A stretch of DNA of 36,813 nt from Candidatus Aenigmatarchaeota archaeon (GCA_026397385.1 JAPLUY010000005.1:1-36813); one strand, 5' to 3'. Positions 26,690 through 35,951 are shown, counted from the stretch's first letter. A program made the numbers and translations. The notes: generated by a model not told the origin, from the sequence alone.

Positions 26690-27274
26690 ATGGAAAACCA
26701 CCCGACGAAAACCAAGCCGAAAATCAAGGCTGTGGTCTTCGACATGCATGGCGTTGTCTTGAAGATAGACTTAGGTCAGTGGTATCGTTACGTTCCATAC
26801 TACGCATACCTGATAAGCGACAAGCTCGCCAAAATTTTGGGAGAGCATGAGACGCCCGCCCACAAACAGGAAAAATTGGACCGGCATCTGAAATGTTACA
26901 ATGGGTGGGATAGACTGGATACCGGTGTTGCCGAGATTATCAAGTCGCTGAAATCGGCCAATTACGTCACCGTTGCGCTGAGCAATATGCCGACCGATCA
27001 CGCAGACACCAACCGCATGCTTGGCTATTACGATAATTTCGATTATACGATACTGTCGTCCGAAGTCGGACATAGCAAGCCGGACAGGCGGATATTCAAT
27101 AAGGTCGAAAAAGTCACCGGCATCCGGCCGGAAAACTGCCTGTACTTCGACGATTTCTTTGTAAACATACTGGCGGCCCGTGCTTATGGCTTCAACGCCG
27201 AATTGTACACTCACCTATTTGACAGCCCGAAGAAGATGAGAGCCGTGCTGGATAGGTACGGCGTGAAGTTCTGA
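26690..27274 (+). CDS. HAD-IA-like hydrolase with non-canonical motif I (FDMHGVV)
   Basis: KIKAVVFDMHGVVLKID...VALSNMP...EVGHSKPDRRIF...NCLYFDDFFVNILAARAYG. TATA-like acaatataaaa at ~26656 supports a leaderless ATG at 26690. Confidence 0.85.
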   Translation: MENHPTKTKPKIKAVVFDMHGVVLKIDLGQWYRYVPYYAYLISDKLAKILGEHETPAHKQEKLDRHLKCYNGWDRLDTGVAEIIKSLKSANYVTVALSNMPTDHADTNRMLGYYDNFDYTILSSEVGHSKPDRRIFNKVEKVTGIRPENCLYFDDFFVNILAARAYGFNAELYTHLFDSPKKMRAVLDRYGVKF

Positions 27275-27292
27275 TGGGTTCGAATCCCGCAC

Positions 27293-27316
27293 AACTTACT
27301 TCTCGTCCTTCGCGCA
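27293..27316. repeat. Right copy of the 24-bp imperfect direct repeat (3' end of the Cas4-like gene)
   Basis: AACTTACTTCTCGTCCTTCGCGCA; encodes the C-terminal CAKDEK* of the minus-strand gene. Confidence 0.7.
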
Positions 27317-27979
27317 CTTGTCCGCGTATTCGCAGTAGCGGCACATCCACTTCTCGTCCGGCAGCTTCTTAGCCTCGGGCGCCGGCAGCGTCGCCGCGGT
27401 CAGGTGCTTGTGCAGCGCGCGGAACTTGTTGATTATGCGCTTGGCCTGGTCCATCGAGAACGCGACCTCGAAGCTCTTCGTCTCGAGGGTGGACTTGTCG
27501 ATGTACAGCATCACCCCGTCGTGCACGCCCGTGGCGTACATGTAGAACTGCAGCTGCGTCTTGTGGTGCTCCATCGGCCCGCGCATGTACTTCAGCGTCT
27601 TCGTGGATTTTACTTCCACCAGGACCTTCTTGTCGCCGGCCTTCAGCAAGAGCAGGTCGTCGATGCGGCCCGACACGACGAACTTGCTGTCGGGCTCGCC
27701 GAACTCGAGCTTGAACGGCATCTCCGCATCGAGCAGCTGTATGTCGCCGTTGCGCGTGTCGCGCAGGACTTCTATGATGAAGTCGTGGAGGATGTTGCCC
27801 ATCTCGAACACGCGCCGCAGCTCGGGCTTGATCTCCGTCGGATGGTTATAGGAGTACCATACGTTCCGTATGCACTTGCCGATCTCCGACGGGTAGTAGC
27901 GTCCGACGGCCTTCGGCCGCTGCTCGCGCATGAGGTGCCTATCAATCAGACCGTCGAAGTCTATGCGCGTGCCTGCCAT
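27296..27979 (-). CDS. Cas4/RecB-like PD-(D/E)XK exonuclease with putative Fe-S Cys set, not next to CRISPR
   Basis: YYPSEIGKCIRNVWY...VVSGRIDDLLLLKAGDKKVLVEVKSTK...QLQFYMYA...WMCRYCEYADKC. Confidence 0.85.
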   Translation of the reverse strand: MAGTRIDFDGLIDRHLMREQRPKAVGRYYPSEIGKCIRNVWYSYNHPTEIKPELRRVFEMGNILHDFIIEVLRDTRNGDIQLLDAEMPFKLEFGEPDSKFVVSGRIDDLLLLKAGDKKVLVEVKSTKTLKYMRGPMEHHKTQLQFYMYATGVHDGVMLYIDKSTLETKSFEVAFSMDQAKRIINKFRALHKHLTAATLPAPEAKKLPDEKWMCRYCEYADKCAKDEK

Positions 27980-28814
27980 GTATATTCATTGCATCGGCCA
28001 GGTCTTCTTCCTTTTCGTGAGTTCGGTTCCGCAGCTCCTCGCGAATCAGCTTCACCTTGTAGGCGGTCGCGGCGCGGATGCGCTTGAGGTCGAGGAACCC
28101 GCCATCGTCCACAAGCTTCTTCCGCACGTACTCCGGCAGCACCTCATCGACGACCTCCGGTTCCAGCCCGAACCAGAGCTTCTTCCGCACGAGGTTGCCG
28201 ACCCAGTCCTTCAGGCACGACTCGTACGTCTTCTTCTCGATGGGCACGTTGTTCTTCTTCGTGCCGTTCGTAGATATCAGCCTCACATTCTCGTCGAGCA
28301 CCGGCGCGTCGTATGGGAGCCGGTTCCTCCACGTCCGCATGCTTTCCCTTCCGCCGTAGAACCTGCGCAGGAAGTTGTAGCTCAGCGCGCACGTGTAGAC
28401 GTCGACAGGCTTGCGCGAGTCTGTGCATAGCTCGTTGAGCGGCTCGACCATGCGCGACGCGAGTTCGAGCCAGTGCGGGCCGCGGGCGTCGGCGGACAGG
28501 AGGGTCTCGTAGTGCTCGAGCTCCATCTTCAGGTCGGTTATGCCGCTTTCCGGATCCGTCGCCATCGTCAATTTCGGCCTGCCCACTCCCATGCCTATGC
28601 CGACGATGTTTTTGTCGAACGTGGCGTAGGCCGGCTTGCACTCGAGCAAATAGGGCAGCACCGCCTCGTCGATGTACAGATGCTCCAGCAGGTTCGCGGG
28701 CATAGGCTTCCCGTGGAAGCGCTCCATGTCGCGCATCATCCTGCGCGGGTCGTAACTGGTCTCAGGCACGCCGCTCACGTTCTCTTCGAAAATTCGAATC
28801 TGATAACGGTCCAT
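27942..28814 (-). CDS. Conserved-looking hypothetical protein, translationally overlapping the Cas4-like gene
   Basis: 290 aa ORF whose 3' end overlaps the start of the Cas4-like ORF by 38 bp on the same strand. Confidence 0.65.
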   Translation of the reverse strand: MDRYQIRIFEENVSGVPETSYDPRRMMRDMERFHGKPMPANLLEHLYIDEAVLPYLLECKPAYATFDKNIVGIGMGVGRPKLTMATDPESGITDLKMELEHYETLLSADARGPHWLELASRMVEPLNELCTDSRKPVDVYTCALSYNFLRRFYGGRESMRTWRNRLPYDAPVLDENVRLISTNGTKKNNVPIEKKTYESCLKDWVGNLVRKKLWFGLEPEVVDEVLPEYVRKKLVDDGGFLDLKRIRAATAYKVKLIREELRNRTHEKEEDLADAMNIHGRHAHRLRRSD

Positions 28815-28880
28815 CGTGACGCCGCCTGCAATTCTGAAATAATATTCGAACGTGAAGCTTAAGCCGTCTTCGCCGTCGCT

Positions 28881-29519
28881 TCAGCGCTCCCAGAAGTACG
28901 CCGGTTTCTTTCGCTGGCGCCGCAGGTACAGCCCGTACAGCACGCCGATTGCGAGGCCGGCGATATGCGCCTGGTGCGCGATGTCCGAGGGCGTGAAGAA
29001 ACCTACGAACTCCAGGACAAACCATAGCACGGCCGCGAACACCATCGGCATGGGCACGAACACGACGTACACCGTCAGCCCCGGATACAGCGCTGCGAGC
29101 ATGCCCATGATGCCGTAGATCGCGCCGCTCGCGCCCACCGCCGGTATGGTGCCGAGCGGGTCCGTGGCCCAGTATGCGACGTTGCCCAGGATGCCCGCGA
29201 TGAAGAAGACCGTCAGGAACTGGTCCGGCTTCACGCGCGTCTCGAGGTACGTGCCGAATATGAAGAGCGCGAACATGTTGAAGAACAGGTGCTCGATGCC
29301 GGCGTGCATGAACACCGCGGTCACGAGCGTCCACGGCTGCGACGCGACGGTCGCGGGCGTGAACGCGAGGAAGTCCGATATGGAGAACACGACGTCAATC
29401 AGGAACGCGACCGCGCACACGGCGATAAGCGCGAACGTGAGCACCGGCTTCCTCTGCTCCGGGCGCCCCGAGAACATCGGGCGGTAATAGAAGAAGTCGC
29501 TGCTGGTTCTGTCGGCCAT
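28881..29519 (-). CDS. Rhomboid family intramembrane serine protease
   Basis: GASGAIYGIMGM catalytic Ser motif, HLFFNMFALFIFG, AHIAGLAIGVLYG. Confidence 0.92.
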   Translation of the reverse strand: MADRTSSDFFYYRPMFSGRPEQRKPVLTFALIAVCAVAFLIDVVFSISDFLAFTPATVASQPWTLVTAVFMHAGIEHLFFNMFALFIFGTYLETRVKPDQFLTVFFIAGILGNVAYWATDPLGTIPAVGASGAIYGIMGMLAALYPGLTVYVVFVPMPMVFAAVLWFVLEFVGFFTPSDIAHQAHIAGLAIGVLYGLYLRRQRKKPAYFWER

Positions 29520-29558
29520 CGGAACACCCGCGATAAGACTAACTCGCTCTCCGCAGTC

Positions 29559-30320
29559 TTATTTGCGCCTGCTGAACGCCACTGTGGCGACCACGCTCAT
29601 GGCCGCGGTGAACGCAAACACGACCGCCAGCGAGACGACGGGACTGACGGACGACACGCCTATGGCAGCGTAGCGCAGCGCCTCGACGCCGTACGTCATC
29701 GGATCCAGGTAGACGGCCGTTGCCATCAGCCCGCCCGTAGCCGCGATGGGGAAGAGCGCGCCGCTAAGCAGGAACATCGGCATCACGATGAAGTTCATTA
29801 TGACGTTGAATCCTTCCATCGTGTCCATGAACGACGCGATGGTAAGGCCGAGCGCGGTGAAGCCCACGGATATGACTACGATGAGCGGCAGCATGGCCAG
29901 CGCGCCCGCTATTGGCATCGTGACGCCTACGGCGTACGCGACGCCGATTATCAGCAGCGACTGGAGCAGCGACGACGTCGCACCGCCGAGCGCCTTGCCG
30001 ATTACGATGGACACGCGCGAAATCGGCGCCACGAGCATCTCCTTCAGGAACCCGAACTCGCGGTCCCAGATGACCGACACGCCCTGGAACAGCGACGTGA
30101 ACAGCACGGTCATGCCGATTATGCCCGGCGCTATGAAGGTGAAGTAGCTGAAGCCTCCGGTAGCCTGCTGGCCTGCAGCGCCAAGGCCCCCGCCGATAAT
30201 GAGGAACCACATCAGCGGCCTTGCCACCGATCCCAGAAGATTGCCACGGTCGCGGTAGAAGCGCTTGAACTCGCGCAGCCACACCGCATAAACCCCCATC
30301 ACTTCGTTCTTCATCGTCAT
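29559..30320 (-). CDS. ABC-2 type transporter permease (DrrB-like)
   Basis: LREFKRFYRDRGNLLGSVARPLMWFLIIGGGLG...SVIWDREFGFLKEMLVAPISR. Confidence 0.92.
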   Translation of the reverse strand: MTMKNEVMGVYAVWLREFKRFYRDRGNLLGSVARPLMWFLIIGGGLGAAGQQATGGFSYFTFIAPGIIGMTVLFTSLFQGVSVIWDREFGFLKEMLVAPISRVSIVIGKALGGATSSLLQSLLIIGVAYAVGVTMPIAGALAMLPLIVVISVGFTALGLTIASFMDTMEGFNVIMNFIVMPMFLLSGALFPIAATGGLMATAVYLDPMTYGVEALRYAAIGVSSVSPVVSLAVVFAFTAAMSVVATVAFSRRK

Positions 30321-30335
30321 GCTTCACACCCGCGT

Positions 30336-31373
30336 TCAATGCCTGTGCATGCGCCCGAACGCGCGCATCGCATCGGCCGTGCCGGCCTTCTCGTCGCGTA
30401 TCTCTCGGCCCGTGAGCTTGAGGAACACGTCGTTCAGCGTGGGCCTGTGCATGCTCGTCTCGAGCACGTCGATGCCAGCGCTCCTGGCCTGCTCAAGCAC
30501 GCCGCTTATCTCCTTCTCAGCGGCCTTGACGGACAGCACCATGCTGCCGTCGAACAGCTTCGCGTCCGGGAACGTCGCCTGCACTTTCTCGCGCACGGCC
30601 GGCGTGTCCGCGTCCCTCAGCTTCAGCACCACGGTCTCGCCGCCGAGCATCGACTTCAGCTCGTCCGGCGTGCCCAGGGCGATGATCTTCCCGTGGTCGA
30701 TGATGGCGATGCGCGTGCACAGCATCTCGGCCTCCTCCATGTAGTGCGTGGTCATGAGGATGGTGATCTGCTCGCGCTTCGCGAGGTCCTTGACGTAGGC
30801 CCATATGTGCTCCCGCGTCTGCGGATCCAACCCGATCGTCGGCTCGTCGAGGAACAGAACCTTCGGGTAGTGCACCAGCCCGCGCCCGATCTCCAGCCTC
30901 CGCCTCATGCCGCCCGAATAAGTGCGTACGAGCGCGTCGGCCTTGTCCTTCAGCTCGACCAGGTCCAGCACGCTGGCTATGCGCTGCGACGCAGTGGCGG
31001 CGTCCAGTCCGTACAGGGTGGCGTGCAGCTCAAGGTTCTCGCGGCCGGTGAGCCTGTCGTCCAGGCTCTGCTCCTGGAACACTATGCCTATGTTGCGGCG
31101 CACGTCGCCTGGGCGTGCGACGACGTCGAAGGAGTTTATCGACGCGCTGCCGGAGCTCGGCATCACCGTCGTGCACAGCATCGATATCAGCGTCGTCTTG
31201 CCCGCGCCGTTCGGACCGAGCAGTCCGAATATCTCGCCCGGCTTTATAGACAGGTCCACGCCGTCGACCGCCGCGAAGTCCCCGTACTTCTTAGTCAGCC
31301 CGGACGTCTGTATTATCGCGCCATCGTTTTCGGACAAGAAAACCACTCGTACCATTCGGATACCTCTTAACAT
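30336..31373 (-). CDS. ABC-2 type transporter ATP-binding protein (DrrA-like); start may be internal
   Basis: GLLGPNGAGKTTLISML, YSGGMRRRLEIGRGL, VLFLDEPTIGLDPQTR. Confidence 0.93.
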   Translation of the reverse strand: MLRGIRMVRVVFLSENDGAIIQTSGLTKKYGDFAAVDGVDLSIKPGEIFGLLGPNGAGKTTLISMLCTTVMPSSGSASINSFDVVARPGDVRRNIGIVFQEQSLDDRLTGRENLELHATLYGLDAATASQRIASVLDLVELKDKADALVRTYSGGMRRRLEIGRGLVHYPKVLFLDEPTIGLDPQTREHIWAYVKDLAKREQITILMTTHYMEEAEMLCTRIAIIDHGKIIALGTPDELKSMLGGETVVLKLRDADTPAVREKVQATFPDAKLFDGSMVLSVKAAEKEISGVLEQARSAGIDVLETSMHRPTLNDVFLKLTGREIRDEKAGTADAMRAFGRMHRH

Positions 31374-31512
31374 CTCCTTCGACGCTTATAAATCAGACGG
31401 GACGCGGGCTCTGGGGCCTGCCGGAGAAAAAGCTTATCTGCGGAGAAACAGAAATCTAATTTTATCCGCGCATTTGCCGCGGAAGACAGGCGAACGGTAC
31501 GGTGCGAACTGG

Positions 31513-32391
31513 ATGACGAGGGTAATAGGCATTTCTTCCGGCAAGGGCGGGGTGGGCAAGACCACCGTCGCAGCCAACCTCGGGCTGGCGCTGCGCGCGC
31601 TCGGCAAGCGCGTGCTCATAGTGGACTGCAACCTCTCCACGCCGCACCTCGGATACTACCTGGGCATAACAGACTACAAGCGCACGCTCAACGACGTGCT
31701 TCTGGACCGCGTGGCCGCGGACGCGGCAGTGTACAACCACGACGGGCTGCGCGTGATGCCAGCATCTCTCGACATGGCCGACCTGATAGGCCTGGACCTG
31801 AAGAAGTTCAGGAAGACAGTGGTGAAGCTCGCGGACCCGACTAAGTTCGACTTCGTGCTGCTGGACTCGGCGCCGGGGCTCGGGCGCGAGGCCGTGTGCG
31901 TGCTCAACGCCGCGGACGAGATACTTTTCGTGACGAACCCGTTCGTGCCCATGCTGAACGACGTGCTGCGATCCATAGGCATAATCAAGCAGCTCGGGCA
32001 CAAGAAGGTCGGCGTGGTGCTGAACATGGTCACCGGCCAGGGCCACGAGCTGTTCGAGCACACGGTCGAATCGGTGCTGGCCGTGCCCGTCGTAGGCTCC
32101 ATCCCGTTCGACTCCGGCATGGCGAAGAGCCTCGCATCCGGCGTGCCGATAATCGAGTCCGCGCCCAGCGCGTCGGCGAGCATCGGATTCATGAGACTCG
32201 CGGCTAGCCTGGCCGGCGTAGAGTACACGCCGCCCAGCGCGCTGTCCGCGCTCGCAAGCCGCATCAAATCGCGGTTGCTCGAGCTGTCGAGGGTCAGCGA
32301 CATAAGGGTGCCGCAGAGCAGGGAATACGTCGAGAGGGAGATGTTCATACAGGAAGGCCAGAGACACGGGGACGAGGACGAGTCAGGCTGA
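31513..32391 (+). CDS. MinD/ParA-like P-loop ATPase
   Basis: MTRVIGISSGKGGVGKTTVAANLGLALRALGKRVLIVDCNLSTPHLG...DFVLLDSAPGLG. Confidence 0.92.
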   Translation: MTRVIGISSGKGGVGKTTVAANLGLALRALGKRVLIVDCNLSTPHLGYYLGITDYKRTLNDVLLDRVAADAAVYNHDGLRVMPASLDMADLIGLDLKKFRKTVVKLADPTKFDFVLLDSAPGLGREAVCVLNAADEILFVTNPFVPMLNDVLRSIGIIKQLGHKKVGVVLNMVTGQGHELFEHTVESVLAVPVVGSIPFDSGMAKSLASGVPIIESAPSASASIGFMRLAASLAGVEYTPPSALSALASRIKSRLLELSRVSDIRVPQSREYVEREMFIQEGQRHGDEDESG

Positions 32392-32446
32392 ACCGCCCGC
32401 GCACGCCCGGTTCGTTTTTTTAAGCGGAGCTTCACAAAGTCTATCT

Positions 32447-33313
32447 ATGAGCCTCACACGCAGCGCAGGCAAGTTCGTAGGAGGCATTCTGTTCTCGCTG
32501 GCGCTCGCGCTTGCGATAACGGCGGCGGGCCTGGCGGACTTCACCGCCCGCGGCAACGCCATCCCGTTCTTCACGAACATACTGGGCCCGTATGCGACTG
32601 CCACCATACGCCAGAGCGTGCAGGGCGTCGACAACTACGCGCAGAGGCAGGACGTGCTGGCGATGTGCGAGGGCAGGGAGGCGCTGCAGAGCGGCGCCGT
32701 TGACATGAGCTCCGTCGGCGGCGGGAGCCTGCAGATATCGATAAGCTGTCCCGAGCTGATCGCGGCGACCGAATATTCGCCGGACGTGGCAGCGACTGTC
32801 GGCAACCTGACCGCGAAGGCCGTGGCGAACGCGCTGTACGACTACAATTACACCTGCGGCTTCGTCGACTGCATGCAGCAGGGAAGGCTGCTGGTGGTGA
32901 TGTCGGCCGAGGGCAACGCGTTCTTCCTCTTCGTGCAGCCCGTGCTGGCGATCATCACGGCAGCGGGCGCGGTGATGCTTCTGGCGGCTAACGAGAACTG
33001 GGCCGCGAGGCTCAAGTCGATCGGCACGCATACTGCAATGGTCGGCGTAGCGTACTTCATACTGACGTTCGGCAAGTCCTACATGATATCGGCAATGGTG
33101 CCTTCTTCCGCCAAGGCGCAGCTTGCGACCGCGGGCATAGACATCGGCGCGATGGTCGACAGCGTCGTAGGCCCGATGAACGACATGCTGCTCTACACGT
33201 TCGTCGCGGGCGTCGCGATCGTCGCTGCCGGTTACATCATCGCCTGGCGCTGGCCGGAGAAGGCTAGGGTGCAACCGCAGCAGCCGCAGAGCGTGCTTGA
33301 TATCAAGAAATAG
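32447..33313 (+). CDS. Multi-pass membrane protein of unknown function
   Basis: 288 aa with several TM segments and a Cys-containing extracytoplasmic region. Confidence 0.75.
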   Translation: MSLTRSAGKFVGGILFSLALALAITAAGLADFTARGNAIPFFTNILGPYATATIRQSVQGVDNYAQRQDVLAMCEGREALQSGAVDMSSVGGGSLQISISCPELIAATEYSPDVAATVGNLTAKAVANALYDYNYTCGFVDCMQQGRLLVVMSAEGNAFFLFVQPVLAIITAAGAVMLLAANENWAARLKSIGTHTAMVGVAYFILTFGKSYMISAMVPSSAKAQLATAGIDIGAMVDSVVGPMNDMLLYTFVAGVAIVAAGYIIAWRWPEKARVQPQQPQSVLDIKK

Positions 33314-33330
33314 CTGGCCGGAGAACGCGT

Positions 33331-33492
33331 TCAGCCGATGTAGCGCAGGTCCTTCTCGTGTTCCTTGTGCAGGCGTATGTATTCGTCCATCTGCTCGATG
33401 ATGAAGCGCTCCACGCGTATCTCCCGGCGCGTCCTGGACCTGCCCCCGACATCGGGCGCCGGACGCTTCGTTTTCCTGGTCTTTTTTGGCAT
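33331..33492 (-). CDS. Small basic hypothetical protein
   Basis: MPKKTRKTKRPAPDVGGRSRTRREIRVERFIIEQMDEYIRLHKEHEKDLRYIG. Confidence 0.5.
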   Translation of the reverse strand: MPKKTRKTKRPAPDVGGRSRTRREIRVERFIIEQMDEYIRLHKEHEKDLRYIG

Positions 33493-33502
33493 GGGCCCGC
33501 AC

Positions 33503-33766
33503 CTACAACTTCGCACGCACGAGCGACGACTGGACGTACTCGACCTTGATGTCCTCGAGAAGCTCGATGTCCACGCCGCGGTTCAGCGTGCGTATCTTCC
33601 CCCGGCGCTGCAGCCCGCGCAGGCACTCGGATACCGACTTGCTGGACCCGCATATGCGCTTTCCCATGACGGACTTGAAGACTTCCTTCAGCGGGAGCTT
33701 GCCCATCCCGCGCCTCTTCATGCCTCGCAGCACTTCCAGCACTTCTTCGGATTCAATCGGGTCCAT
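33503..33766 (-). CDS. Putative winged-helix protein
   Basis: SEEVLEVLRGMKRRGMGKLPLKEVFKSVMGKRICGSSKSVSECLRGLQRRGKIRTLNRGVDIELLED. Confidence 0.6.
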   Translation of the reverse strand: MDPIESEEVLEVLRGMKRRGMGKLPLKEVFKSVMGKRICGSSKSVSECLRGLQRRGKIRTLNRGVDIELLEDIKVEYVQSSLVRAKL

Positions 33767-33911
33767 GGGGCGGTCACGTCTCCGTTCAGTAGAAGGGTTC
33801 CATCAGATAGTTGTGGCGCGGGAGTTAAATTGATTTCCACACGCGACAGGAGGCTTCGAGCGCTCGAAAACGCGGCGAAGACTTAATAGTTTGCGGGACG
33901 AAATTAATGTT

Positions 33912-34337
33912 ATGATGGTCAAGGACGTCATGAACACCAACGTCGTCGTTGCTAAGCTGGAGGCCACGATACGCGAGGCCTCCGAGGTCATGGACAAGTA
34001 CAACATCGGCAGCCTCGTCGTGATCGGCGAAAAAGGCATAGCAGGCATAATCACAGAGCACAACATTCTGGAGACGGTCGCGGCCAACAAGAACCCGGAC
34101 GAGACCAAGGTCGGCGATGTAATGTCGCCGGAGGTCGTCACGGTGTCTCCGGACAGCACGATCGAGCAGGCCGTCGACCTGATGGTCGAGCACAAGATAA
34201 AGAAGCTGCCCGTCGTGGAAGGCGACAAGCTGCTCGGCATAATCACGGCGAGCGACATCATAGTCGTGGAGCCGAAGCTAGTCGCGAGCATAGCGAACCT
34301 CATTTCTATGAAGATGCCCGCATACAGCGGAGGATAG
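33912..34337 (+). CDS. CBS-domain pair protein
   Basis: VKDVMNTNVVVAKLEATIREASEVMDKYNIGSLVVIGEKGIAGIITEHNIL...VGDVMSPEVVTVSPDSTIEQAVDLMVEHKIKKLPVVEGDKLLGIITASDII. Confidence 0.93.
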   Translation: MMVKDVMNTNVVVAKLEATIREASEVMDKYNIGSLVVIGEKGIAGIITEHNILETVAANKNPDETKVGDVMSPEVVTVSPDSTIEQAVDLMVEHKIKKLPVVEGDKLLGIITASDIIVVEPKLVASIANLISMKMPAYSGG

Positions 34338-34341
34338 GCGC

Positions 34342-34557
34342 ATGCAGGCCAGGTGCTTCTGCCCCGAGCACGGCAGGCTCGGTTTCGATGACATACTGAT
34401 AAAGAACGGTACGCCGACGTGCGCCAAATGCTCGAAGCCGCTGGAGTACGGGAAGGTCATGCCGAGACCGGTCGTGGCTGCAGCCGCGAAGCCGAAGGCA
34501 CCTAACGCGAAGAAAAATCCTGCGAAGAAGCGCGCCGTCGGCAAGAGGCGCGGCTGA
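34342..34557 (+). CDS. Small zinc-ribbon protein with Lys/Ala-rich tail
   Basis: MQARCFCPEHGRLGF...PTCAKCSKPLEYGK...KPKAPNAKKNPAKKRAVGKRRG. Confidence 0.65.
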   Translation: MQARCFCPEHGRLGFDDILIKNGTPTCAKCSKPLEYGKVMPRPVVAAAAKPKAPNAKKNPAKKRAVGKRRG

Positions 34558-34559
34558 AA

Positions 34560-35600
34560 TCACTTGCGCGCGTTCACGACATCGTAGAACGTCGCCTTGT
34601 CCAGCGCCTTGGGCGTCGAGCCTCTGCGGCCGCGTTCGAAATGCATTATCGACTCGAACTCCTTGGGTTCAGGCACGCCGCCGTACGGGTCGAATCCCCC
34701 GGCGAACAGCGACATCTTCGGCGAGATGGTCTTCGTCCTGTAGTTCGATATCCAGTTCACAATCGAATCGCAGTCGCGGCCGTGCTCGAGAAAATACAGC
34801 CCTCCATCAAGCGCCTTCAGCGCGTTGCGTATGCGCTTGACCTCAAAATCTACTTTGTCGGGTGTACTGGCACAGCTCTTCCCCAGATCGACCATTCCGA
34901 CGTCTATGCCGCCGACAACAGTGTAGAACGCTATGTTGTGCATGCCAGCGCTCGACCTGTGGATGCGTCCGCGCGATGCCGGGTCGTCGCGTGGAATCGT
35001 GCCCCAGCACAGGCCCGCGCGCTCGAAGCCGCCGTACCAAAACCCGAGGAAATCGCCTATGCCGTAGACCAGTCTGCGAAGCTCCTCGGCTTCGCGCACG
35101 CCGTCCTGACGCATGCCCACCAGCAGGTCGCAGAACCTCGATGCGAATTCGGACAGCCGGAAGTCGCCGCGCACCTTCAGCACCGACGCGTAGACGTCGT
35201 TACCCAGGAACTTTTTTTCATAGTCGAACGCGCAGACTGGCTCCATCGGCGCCGGGATGTCGTGGCTGCGGCCGTATTCCGCCATCACGTCGGCCGCGGC
35301 GAGCTCCCTCATGACCGCATCCGCCTTCTGGCCGCCCACGGGCGTATCGCGCCCTTCGAAGCGCGCGTCGGTGGGCGCGACGCCCTTGATCTTGTACCAC
35401 GGCCCGTCCACGTTCAGCAGCGCCGACCTTTTTCCTGACGAGCGGGCCGGCATGGCAGCATAGCGCTCGGTCTTTATCAGCGGCGTGTTGAAGACCGTCC
35501 ACTTCCCGTCATACGGCAGGACACGGCCGTGGCACTCAGCCAGCCCCAACTCTGCGGAGTCTGGCATGAAAAGGAACTCATCCGCGCCTCGGTAAGACAT
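34560..35600 (-). CDS. Protein with kinase-like sequence signature
   Basis: WYKIKGV...VMRELAAADVMAEYG...GMHNIAFYTVVGGIDVGMVDLGKS resembles beta3-Lys, alphaC-Glu, catalytic-loop His/Asn and DLG positions. Confidence 0.45.
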   Translation of the reverse strand: MSYRGADEFLFMPDSAELGLAECHGRVLPYDGKWTVFNTPLIKTERYAAMPARSSGKRSALLNVDGPWYKIKGVAPTDARFEGRDTPVGGQKADAVMRELAAADVMAEYGRSHDIPAPMEPVCAFDYEKKFLGNDVYASVLKVRGDFRLSEFASRFCDLLVGMRQDGVREAEELRRLVYGIGDFLGFWYGGFERAGLCWGTIPRDDPASRGRIHRSSAGMHNIAFYTVVGGIDVGMVDLGKSCASTPDKVDFEVKRIRNALKALDGGLYFLEHGRDCDSIVNWISNYRTKTISPKMSLFAGGFDPYGGVPEPKEFESIMHFERGRRGSTPKALDKATFYDVVNARK

Positions 35601-35663
35601 AGTTAGTAACTTTATGCTAACGTTCTTAAGCCCTGCGGTCCGGCAGCGCCAATCAGGACGCGC

Positions 35664-35951
35664 TCAGTTGTTGCCTTTCGATTCCTCTTCCTTCTCCTTG
35701 AGTTTCGCGACTTTCGACATGAGCTTGTCCATGCCTTTGATGGACACGGCGTCGCCCTTGAAAATCGACTCGTCGACGTGACCGTGCTTCTCGACTATGT
35801 CCGACGTCTGCATCCCGGCGTTCTCGAGCGCGCACGCCTTGCATATCGTCACCGCCTTCTTCGTGTCCTCATCGCCCGCAGTGAAAACTACCGCATCCTC
35901 GCCGCAGATGTCGCACTTGCCCTCGAAAGTCGCGGAGATTTTTATTTTCAT
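35664..35951 (-). CDS. Small zinc-binding hypothetical protein
   Basis: MKIKISATFEGKCDICGEDAVVFTAGDEDTKKAVTICKACALENAG; CDIC/CKAC pairs. Confidence 0.6.
   Translation of the reverse strand: MKIKISATFEGKCDICGEDAVVFTAGDEDTKKAVTICKACALENAGMQTSDIVEKHGHVDESIFKGDAVSIKGMDKLMSKVAKLKEKEEESKGNN

Noticed and set aside
27272-27297. Complete tRNA gene suggested by GGGTTCGAATCCCGC
   Set aside because: No recognisable acceptor, D or anticodon arms upstream (that sequence is the HAD coding end); at most a T-arm-like fragment.
29289-31370. 693-aa plus ORF over the rhomboid and ABC genes
   Set aside because: Antisense shadow; minus-strand genes have clear family motifs.
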